Positions 54,108 to 60,908 of a stretch of DNA of 64,000 nucleotides are shown here, in pieces (position 1 is the stretch's first letter; each line of letters opens with the position of its first letter). The stretch is from Sporanaerobium hydrogeniformans (GTDB taxonomy: Bacteria > Bacillota > Clostridia > Lachnospirales > Cellulosilyticaceae). A model generated the notes under the pieces. The model ran no database searches and was not told the origin of the DNA. It saw only the letters and a list, made by a program, of their open reading frames with translations. Where the stretch lies: assembly GCF_002735925.1 (NCBI RefSeq), contig NZ_PEDL01000005.1, positions 121,736 to 185,735 of the forward strand. Reading direction: 5' to 3'. A program made the translations under genes and the position numbers.

Positions 54108-55019
54108 ATGAGTAAAAATGATTTGATTCATAGAATTCGAAAAAACATGTCGAAACTAAGTAAGGGGCAAAGACTGATTGCTAATTATGTTTTAGAGCAC
54201 TATGAAAAAGCAGTTTATTTAACAGCCGCACGTCTAGGAACAATTGTAGGGGTAAGTGAGTCGACAGTTGTACGTTTTGCCAATGAGTTAGGCTATGATG
54301 GCTACCCTAAATTTCAGGAAGCATTAGAGGAGTTAGTGAAAAATAGACTAACAGCTATGCAGCGCTTAGAGGTAACGACAGACCGTATTGATTTAGATCA
54401 TGTTCTAAAGGGCGTACTACAAACAGATGAAGAAAAAATTCGATATACCCGTGAACAAATTGATGAGAAGGCTTTTAATGAAGCGGTAAATAAAATTTTA
54501 AGCGCAAAGACTATTTATATATTAGGAGTTCGTAGCTGCGCAGGGCTAGCTAATTTTTTAGGATTCTATCTTAATATTATTTTTGATAATGTAAAGGTAG
54601 TAAATACAACAAGTATTAGTGAGATGTTTGAGATTATTCATCGCATTAGTGATGAAGATGTCATGATTGGGATTAGCTTCCCACGTTATTCAAAACGTGT
54701 TTTAAAAGCACTAGAGTTTGCTCGAGGTCATAAGGCGAGTGTAATAGCTATTACAGATAGTTATATTTCACCTGTGGCTGGTTTTGCAGATTACACTTTA
54801 GTTGGGCGTAGCGAAATGATTTCATTTGTGGATTCATTGGTGGCCCCAATGAGTATTATTAATGCCTTGATTGTGGCTATCAGCTTAAGAAAGAAGGATG
54901 AAATTTCAAGTAATTTAGATAAACTTGAGAACATTTGGAAGGAATATGAGGTATATGATGATTCATTAAGGGATGTCTTTAACGTACCACTGACAGAGAC
55001 AACAGAAAAAGTAGATTAA
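54108..55019 (+). CDS. RpiR/MurR family transcriptional regulator
   Basis: A 303-residue regulator with an N-terminal HTH_6 domain (about 1-75; LGTIVGVSESTVVRFANELG) and a C-terminal SIS sugar-phosphate-binding domain (about 120-255). Such proteins usually control sugar or amino-sugar genes next to them, but here the next genes are aroH, cmk and ispH. The target is not evident. The start is ATG 54108, 7 nt after GGAAAGGG. Confidence 0.9.
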   Translation: MSKNDLIHRIRKNMSKLSKGQRLIANYVLEHYEKAVYLTAARLGTIVGVSESTVVRFANELGYDGYPKFQEALEELVKNRLTAMQRLEVTTDRIDLDHVLKGVLQTDEEKIRYTREQIDEKAFNEAVNKILSAKTIYILGVRSCAGLANFLGFYLNIIFDNVKVVNTTSISEMFEIIHRISDEDVMIGISFPRYSKRVLKALEFARGHKASVIAITDSYISPVAGFADYTLVGRSEMISFVDSLVAPMSIINALIVAISLRKKDEISSNLDKLENIWKEYEVYDDSLRDVFNVPLTETTEKVD

Positions 55020-55031
55020 AGGGGGAACATG

Positions 55032-55409
55032 ATGCGTTGTATAAGCATTCGAGGAGCCATTACAGCAAAGGCAAATACGCGTGAGGCGATGCTAGAAGCT
55101 ACAAGAACATTGGTACAAGCCATTATAGAAGCTAATCAAATAGACAAGAAGCAGATCATCCAGATTCTTTTTACAGCTACAAAAGACTTAGATGCAGTTT
55201 ATCCTGCAGTAGCTGCACGTGAGTTAGGGATTACAGAAGCAGCTCTTATGTGTATGCAAGAACTTTCTGTAGAAGATTCCCTTTCAATGTGTATCCGTGT
55301 AGCTGTTCTTATAGAAAGTGAAGTACTTACACGTAAAACAGTAAAGCATCAGTATTTAGAAGGTGCAAAGGTTTTGAGACCGGATTTAGCCAAAGGAGAG
55401 AAAATATGA
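55032..55409 (+). CDS. aroH: Chorismate mutase, AroH type
   Basis: A 125-residue AroH-class chorismate mutase, which converts chorismate to prephenate. Seen: MRCISIRGAITAKANTREAM, the IIQILFTATKDLDAVYPAVA segment and the C-terminal basic residues. ATGs at 55029 and 55032 are adjacent; the second gives the better distance from GGGGG. It overlaps cmk by 4 bp. Confidence 0.93.
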   Translation: MRCISIRGAITAKANTREAMLEATRTLVQAIIEANQIDKKQIIQILFTATKDLDAVYPAVAARELGITEAALMCMQELSVEDSLSMCIRVAVLIESEVLTRKTVKHQYLEGAKVLRPDLAKGEKI

Positions 55410-56059
55410 TTTCAATTGCCATAGATGGTCCAGCAGGGGCCGGCAAAAGTACAATTGCTAAGGAATTAGCTAAAAGGCTTGGTTGTATCTATGTGGATAC
55501 AGGCGCCATGTATCGTGCAGTAGGTCTTTATTGTTTAAGACAGAATATAGATTATAATGAAGAAACGGAAGTAAATGCTGCACTTCCTCATATTAAGCTA
55601 GATATAGAGGCAATCAAGGAAGGACAAAAAATTTATTTAAATGGGCAAGATGTAAGTACGGCTATTCGTACGAGTGAAGTAGCTGCTGCTGCTTCCAAGG
55701 TAGCTACTTATGGAGAGGTAAGGAAAACGTTAGTCAGTCAACAGCGTCAAATGAAAGAAGAAAAGTCTTTGGTCATGGATGGAAGAGATATTGGGACAGT
55801 CGTTATGCCGGATGCGACTCTTAAAATTTTTTTAACAGCTTCTTCCGAGGAACGTGCTAAACGGCGTTATTTAGAGTATAAGCAAAAAGGAATGGTAGTT
55901 GATTTACAAACACTTATACAAGAAATAGAAGAAAGAGATTATCAAGATTCTCATCGTAGTATTTCACCTTTAAAGAAGGCTGAAGATGCTAAGGAAGTAG
56001 ATACAACCTTTAAAACCGTGGATGAGATTGTAACGCATATACTCCATTTACTTGCATAA
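55406..56059 (+). CDS. cmk: Cytidylate kinase
   Basis: Cmk phosphorylates CMP and dCMP. The 217-residue protein has the P-loop GPAGAGKST at residues 8-16, YVDTGAMYRA, GRDIGTVVMPDATLKIFLTA and the LID region RAKRRYLEYK. It is translationally coupled to aroH by ATGA. The adjacent ispH (lytB) is a common clostridial arrangement. Confidence 0.96.
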   Translation: MISIAIDGPAGAGKSTIAKELAKRLGCIYVDTGAMYRAVGLYCLRQNIDYNEETEVNAALPHIKLDIEAIKEGQKIYLNGQDVSTAIRTSEVAAAASKVATYGEVRKTLVSQQRQMKEEKSLVMDGRDIGTVVMPDATLKIFLTASSEERAKRRYLEYKQKGMVVDLQTLIQEIEERDYQDSHRSISPLKKAEDAKEVDTTFKTVDEIVTHILHLLA

Positions 56060-56084
56060 ACTAGAAACAAAAGAGGTGATAAGC

Positions 56085-56927
56085 GTGGAAATTAGACTTG
56101 CAAAAAAAGCTGGCTTCTGTTTTGGTGTGAAACGAGCAGTGGATTTAGCTTTTGAAAGTAAACAAATAGAAGGGACTTATACTTTTGGACCTATTATTCA
56201 CAACGACCGTGTGATTGCAGAATTAAAAGAGCAAGGTGTAAACCCTATTGATACTCTTGAAGGGCAGGATTTAAAGCGCCTTATTATCCGTTCCCATGGT
56301 GTAGCACCTACTGTTTATGAACTAGCTAAAAAGCAAGATATTGACATAGTAGATGCTACATGCCCTTATGTCAAAAAAATTCATAAACTCGTACAGGAGC
56401 ATTCACAAAAAGGATATGCTATTTTGATTATAGGAGATTGTGACCATCCTGAGATACAAGGAATTAGTGGTTGGGCTACGGCAGGATGTTTTATTGTAAA
56501 GGATAAGATGGCATGTGAAATGCAAAACCTTCCTAAAAAAGAGAGAACCTATTTAGTAGTGGCTCAGACAACGTATAAAAAAGAAGTGGTACAAGAAGTG
56601 GTTGATTATCTCAAAGAGCAAGGCTATCATTTTAAGTTTATAAATACGATTTGTAATGCCACTAAAGAACGACAAGATGAAGCTGCTCAAATGGCACAAG
56701 AGGTGGATGCCATGCTGATTATAGGAAGTAACTTTAGTTCAAATACACATAAGCTATATGAAGTATGTCAAATATATTGTAAAAAGAGCTACTGTATTGC
56801 AGAAGCAAGTGAATTAGATAAAAGCCTTTTAGAAGGTTGTGAGCGTATTGGTATTACAGCAGGAGCCTCTACGCCACATTCAGTCATAGAGGAAGTGATT
56901 GCAAAACTTAAACAACTTAATGATTAG
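56085..56927 (+). CDS. ispH: 4-hydroxy-3-methylbut-2-enyl diphosphate reductase IspH
   Basis: IspH is the last enzyme of the MEP isoprenoid pathway. The 280-residue protein has the [4Fe-4S] cysteines Cys12 (GFCFGVKRAV), the DATCPYVKK Cys and the NTICNATKERQDE Cys. The start is GTG 56085 after AGAGGTGAT; a TTG at 56052 would overlap cmk and lacks an SD. No S1-domain fusion is present. Confidence 0.95.
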   Translation: MEIRLAKKAGFCFGVKRAVDLAFESKQIEGTYTFGPIIHNDRVIAELKEQGVNPIDTLEGQDLKRLIIRSHGVAPTVYELAKKQDIDIVDATCPYVKKIHKLVQEHSQKGYAILIIGDCDHPEIQGISGWATAGCFIVKDKMACEMQNLPKKERTYLVVAQTTYKKEVVQEVVDYLKEQGYHFKFINTICNATKERQDEAAQMAQEVDAMLIIGSNFSSNTHKLYEVCQIYCKKSYCIAEASELDKSLLEGCERIGITAGASTPHSVIEEVIAKLKQLND

Positions 56928-56938
56928 GGGAGAAAGCG

Positions 56939-57718
56939 ATGAATTATGAAGATTTTAAAAAACAGATACTCCTTTTGACCACTATTGATTTAAATGCCTA
57001 CAAAGAAAATCAAATGAAAAGGCGCATTGGAGCGATTATTAAAAAGAATCAGTGTGAAGGCTATGAGGATTACTTAAGACTTTTAAAAAACAATAAAACA
57101 TCTTTACAAGATTTTATTACGTATCTCACAATCAATGTGACAGAGTTCTTTCGTAATCCTTCTCAATGGGATATCTTAGAGAAACAGATTTTTCCACTTT
57201 TACTTCAAAAAAAGAGGACGATTAAAATTTGGAGTGCGGCTTGTTCAACAGGTGATGAACCTTATTCATTAGCTATGGTGCTCTCTCAATTTTTACCACT
57301 CCATCAAATCAGTATTTTAGCAACAGATTTAGATTTAGAAGTACTAGAAAAAGCTAAGAAAGGTCAATACATAGCACGTAATTTAACGAATATACCTAAG
57401 GAATTTAGAGATAAATACATTACTGAAAAAAATGGTCTTTTTACAATAAATGATACATTAAAGCAATGTATTACTTTTAAGCAACATGACCTTTTAAAAG
57501 ACCCTTATCCTAGCAATATGGATCTTATTGTCTGCCGTAATGTAATGATTTATTTTACGGAGGAAGCTAAAAAAGAAATCTATCTTCATTTCCATAAGGC
57601 CATGGCAGAGGATGGTATTTTATTTGTAGGAAGCACAGAACAGATTATTATGTGTCAGGATTATGGTTTAGAGCCTTATAAAATCTTTTTCTATCAAAAA
57701 AAAGGTGTAAAACGCTAA
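56939..57718 (+). CDS. cheR: Chemotaxis protein methyltransferase CheR
   Basis: A 259-residue CheR with the N-terminal helical domain (about 1-75; YLTINVTEFFRNPSQW) and the SAM-binding IKIWSAACSTGDEPYSLAM, then LIVCRNVMIYF. It methylates glutamates of chemoreceptors. No other chemotaxis gene lies in the window, so it is isolated from its partners and may sit in a sporadic position. It is spaced 11 bp from ispH. Confidence 0.93.
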   Translation: MNYEDFKKQILLLTTIDLNAYKENQMKRRIGAIIKKNQCEGYEDYLRLLKNNKTSLQDFITYLTINVTEFFRNPSQWDILEKQIFPLLLQKKRTIKIWSAACSTGDEPYSLAMVLSQFLPLHQISILATDLDLEVLEKAKKGQYIARNLTNIPKEFRDKYITEKNGLFTINDTLKQCITFKQHDLLKDPYPSNMDLIVCRNVMIYFTEEAKKEIYLHFHKAMAEDGILFVGSTEQIIMCQDYGLEPYKIFFYQKKGVKR

Positions 57719-57733
57719 AAGTCAATAGAAGTA

Positions 57734-57778
57734 AAAAAGAGATGGTCGTTGTAGGAATAAGAACGACCATCTCTTTTT
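57734..57778. terminator. Bidirectional terminator between cheR and SGNH hydrolase genes
   Basis: A perfect 17-bp stem, 57734-57750 with 57762-57778, starting AAAAAGAG and ending CTCTTTTT, with a loop of 11 nt. A and T runs on both ends fit convergent genes. Confidence 0.92.
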
Positions 57779-57782
57779 ATTT

Positions 57783-58496
57783 TTAAATTTCAATATCATT
57801 TTCAGCAAGTGTTTGACGTAAAACTTTAGCCATAATATCATAGCCAAATACGTTAGGATGAAGCCCTTCTATAGTGATAGACTCCTTAACGGTAAGCCCA
57901 TCTTCCTTCACAAGGGCAGTATGATAATCTACATAAATGAAACCATTTTCTTTAGCCAATTTTTTAATGTTTTGATTGAGTAGTTTTACATACTCTTTTC
58001 GTAGTTCTTCTTTATTAGTCCATGCCATATTGGTAGGAAGCACAGAGCAGAGAATAAGATTAGTAGCATTGTCTTTCGCAAGAGCTACAAGTTGTTCTAA
58101 ATTATTTGTAGCAACATTTAAAATTTCCTGTAATGATTTGCCTTCTAGCTGTTGCCAGTGATCAAATTCTAAATCCCATGCATCATTGATGCCTATTTTC
58201 ATAATACAATGTTTGGGTTTAAGCTGTACCACATCTGCCATAAAGCGTTTAAGTAAGAACTCTGTGCGGTCTCCACCAATACCTCGATTTAAAATCATTT
58301 GATTTGGTTTATTAAAGTAAGCATTTAGTTCCCACATATGAGTAATAGAATCACCGATAAAAACAAAATCTACTGGAATTTGTTTTTGAACAATCACTTG
58401 ATTTTTACAATCAAATTCATTTCTACGAGAATCGGCAGAAGCATTAACAGAAAACATACCGGGCTTTAAAAAGGGTTGAACACTATAATCCATCAT
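57783..58496 (-). CDS. SGNH/GDSL-family hydrolase
   Basis: A 237-residue esterase/acetylhydrolase-like protein. Block I is FVFIGDSITHMW with nucleophile Ser50; block II has the Gly in GIGGD near 72-76; block III is GIND with Asn104; block V reads EGLHPN with His214, but the Asp that usually precedes is Glu211. There is no signal peptide, so it is likely cytoplasmic. Substrate could be an acetylated sugar. Its SD AGGAGA and start ATG are on the minus strand at 58496. Confidence 0.85.
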   Translation of the reverse strand: MMDYSVQPFLKPGMFSVNASADSRRNEFDCKNQVIVQKQIPVDFVFIGDSITHMWELNAYFNKPNQMILNRGIGGDRTEFLLKRFMADVVQLKPKHCIMKIGINDAWDLEFDHWQQLEGKSLQEILNVATNNLEQLVALAKDNATNLILCSVLPTNMAWTNKEELRKEYVKLLNQNIKKLAKENGFIYVDYHTALVKEDGLTVKESITIEGLHPNVFGYDIMAKVLRQTLAENDIEI

Positions 58497-58516
58497 TTAT
58501 CTGTCTCCTATTTCTT

Positions 58517-58547
58517 TATATAGAATTAAATTTTAATATTCTATATA
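58517..58547. repeat. Palindrome in the SGNH hydrolase promoter region
   Basis: TATATAGAAT (58517-58526) and ATTCTATATA (58538-58547), perfect 10-bp arms, 11-bp spacer. A minus-strand -10 TATAAT lies at 58553-58548, so the palindrome covers the expected transcription start, a classic operator position. Confidence 0.55.
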
Positions 58548-58572
58548 ATTATAGCATAAGAGAAATTTATTT

Positions 58573-59598
58573 CTATAAAAACAAATAAAAATAAACTTGT
58601 TTAATAAGCAAGGCACCTAGAATAGCATCAGGCGTATACTCTACATAAAAATGTCCTTTTTGATCTTGCCAAAGTGGTAAAGAACACTTTTGGGTAGTAC
58701 AAAGAGGTAAAAAAGAGGAGGTTTTAGTTAAATAACATGCATCTTTTTTAACCTTTTGCTTCATTTCAGCGGGTATAAATTGCGCAATAGATTTATGGAT
58801 TAATTGATTTTGGCTAGGAATAAAATAATAGTCTTTTGCTGGGCTTAGATAGTGGTAAAGGAGAAGTGTTTGACACTTAAAGCGTAAGAGTAGTCTGTTT
58901 TGGCCACTTTTACCTTCTATATAAAAATAAGGACTATTTATATAGAAAGTGCTAATGAGTTGTTCACGAAGTTCTAAGAAAAGGATAATAAAGTCATCTT
59001 GCTTTTCAGTGGAGCTAATCGTTGTTTCTTCTAAATGAGAAAGCAGTTGATAAAGTGCATAAAGAAGTCCTAAACTTAGGAGTTCATCTTTTTGATGATC
59101 AAGCAAGAGTTTTAAATAATTTGCTACATGTGTTTTCTCATAAAGTGTATATAACTTCACTAACTCCTTACCTGTCAGTGTACTTTGACGGGTGAAACCT
59201 AAAAGTTTTTCTAATTCTTGACGTATAGGACTTATTTTTTTAAGAAGCTTTTTTAAATCTAAAAAACGATAGTTTTCAAGGAGTGTATCCTCTATAGCAT
59301 GGTAAATAAGACGTGCACGTATAAAAGGCCAATCAAAGCTATTACCATTATAACTATAAAAGGTTTTAAAGGACTTAGCCCATTCTAAAAAAGCAAGAAG
59401 TAGCTCTTTTTCTTCACTTTGTTTTTCAGCTACCCATTGACGATAAAGAAGTGTACCCGTAGTTTCCTTATATGTTATACCTAAGCTAATAAGCGTATCC
59501 CTCCTACCTATTAAACCTGTTGTCTCAATATCAATAAGTCCTTCCGAGGGGGACATACTAACTAAAGGATAGGGATAAGGCTTTTCAATAAGTAGCAT
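58573..59598 (-). CDS. YprB-like ribonuclease H-fold (DEDD) exonuclease
   Basis: A 341-residue protein. Residues about 20-190 are a YprB-type RNase H-like 3'-5' exonuclease core: IDIETTGLIGRRD (Asp-x-Glu), YNGNSFDWPFI with Asp, and the region ending with TRQSTLTGKELVKLY. The C-terminal 150 residues have no motif that I recognise and are not like the tetratricopeptide tail of B. subtilis YprB. It precedes a methyltransferase gene in the minus-strand operon. Confidence 0.8.
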   Translation of the reverse strand: MLLIEKPYPYPLVSMSPSEGLIDIETTGLIGRRDTLISLGITYKETTGTLLYRQWVAEKQSEEKELLLAFLEWAKSFKTFYSYNGNSFDWPFIRARLIYHAIEDTLLENYRFLDLKKLLKKISPIRQELEKLLGFTRQSTLTGKELVKLYTLYEKTHVANYLKLLLDHQKDELLSLGLLYALYQLLSHLEETTISSTEKQDDFIILFLELREQLISTFYINSPYFYIEGKSGQNRLLLRFKCQTLLLYHYLSPAKDYYFIPSQNQLIHKSIAQFIPAEMKQKVKKDACYLTKTSSFLPLCTTQKCSLPLWQDQKGHFYVEYTPDAILGALLIKQVYFYLFL

Positions 59599-59615
59599 AA
59601 AAGCCTCCTTTCTTT

Positions 59616-60785
59616 CTAGTTTTTGGGAGTTTCATGAAGATTTAGCATCTCACCTAAGCTAGGCTTTAAATGGAGTGCATGACATAAAGTGTTGTAGTTG
59701 GCTAAACTCATTTGATCTTGAATAAGGGAAGAGTCTAGAGGAAGAGTAGCGCGAATGAGAATGTTTTTAGGTGTATGTGCCATATCAATAAATTCCAAAA
59801 CACTAACTGTATAACCTAATGTTTCAAGCAAGGTACTTCTTATGCCATCTGTAAGTAAGGCAGCAATACGTTCCTTTAAAAGACCATACTTAAGTATGGG
59901 TTCTAATAGTTTATTTTGAAGCTGCGTATAGGCTTCATGGTGACAGCAAGGTACTGCTAGGATGACCTTTGCCTTCCAACCAATAGCTTTGGCTAAAGCA
60001 CTATCTGTAGCTGTGTTACATGCATGAAGAGAAACAACCATATCAATGGTTTGGTCTGTTGTATACTGACCTATATCCCCTACTTGGAATTTAAGTCCAA
60101 TAAAGCCTAGATCCTGTGCGAGCTTTTGACAAAAGGCAATGACATCTGCCTTTAAATCGAGCCCAATAACCTCTACTTCTTTGCCTAAAAGTATATGAAG
60201 GTAATGATAAAGAGCAAAGGTAAGGTAGGATTTGCCACAACCAAAGTCGACAATACGTAAAGGCCCTTCTGGAAGGCTCGTTAAAGTATCAGCAACTATT
60301 TCTAAATAACGATTAATTTGTTTATACTTATCATATTTAGAAGGTTTAATTTGACCCCCTTGATCCATAAGACCTAAGGCTTTTAGGAAGGGAGCAGAGG
60401 AAGGAGTGTCTAAAAGATAATTTTTTTGGCGATTATGAGAAAGAGAAGCAGGTAACTGTTGTGTTGCAGGACCCTTCTTAATGGTTGCTTGTCCTTTTTT
60501 ATTGATTAAGAAGGTATAATCTGCTTCAGAAGTATAAAGCTGAATTTGCTTAAAGCCTTGTCCCTTTTCTAAAACAAAAGTAGCTACTTCTTCTAAGTCT
60601 TTGTTATGATGAAATTCTTTTTTATCTTGAAGAAGGGCAAATTGAACTTTATAGTGATCATTTAAGGTAAGTCCTTTAGCAGTTAATTTTTGAGCACCAT
60701 CACTTTTTCGAGGATTGCTCCAGATACAACGAATAAAAGTACCTTGTTTGAGGCTTTGTTCTAATAAATTGATAAAACGTGTCAT
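59616..60785 (-). CDS. SAM-dependent methyltransferase (Methyltransf_32 type)
   Basis: A 389-residue protein. The N-terminal 150 residues are unassigned. The C-terminal part has SAM motif I VDFGCGKSYLTFALYHYL, EVEVIGLDLKADV, and a VVSLHACNTATDSALAKA plus AVPCCHHEA segment typical of the TRM13/Methyltransf_32 group. A role in rRNA or tRNA methylation is plausible. It is the first gene of the three-gene minus-strand group (58573, 57783 follow). Confidence 0.8.
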   Translation of the reverse strand: MTRFINLLEQSLKQGTFIRCIWSNPRKSDGAQKLTAKGLTLNDHYKVQFALLQDKKEFHHNKDLEEVATFVLEKGQGFKQIQLYTSEADYTFLINKKGQATIKKGPATQQLPASLSHNRQKNYLLDTPSSAPFLKALGLMDQGGQIKPSKYDKYKQINRYLEIVADTLTSLPEGPLRIVDFGCGKSYLTFALYHYLHILLGKEVEVIGLDLKADVIAFCQKLAQDLGFIGLKFQVGDIGQYTTDQTIDMVVSLHACNTATDSALAKAIGWKAKVILAVPCCHHEAYTQLQNKLLEPILKYGLLKERIAALLTDGIRSTLLETLGYTVSVLEFIDMAHTPKNILIRATLPLDSSLIQDQMSLANYNTLCHALHLKPSLGEMLNLHETPKN

Positions 60786-60855
60786 AGTATTCTCTTCTTT
60801 CTTAAATGAATATAAAATGGCTTTTTAACTTCTTTTTATCTTACTATGAAAAAAT

Positions 60856-60884
60856 CGAAGATGCAATAAAAGATATGGTATAAT
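60856..60884 (+). promoter_or_regulatory. Candidate promoter of helicase-exonuclease gene
   Basis: Perfect -10 TATAAT (60879-60884); the -35 region 17-18 bp upstream is a poor match (TCGAAG). It lies in a 123-bp divergent gap. Confidence 0.45.
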
Positions 60885-60908
60885 AGGTGCAGAAATGAGG
60901 TGAGAATA

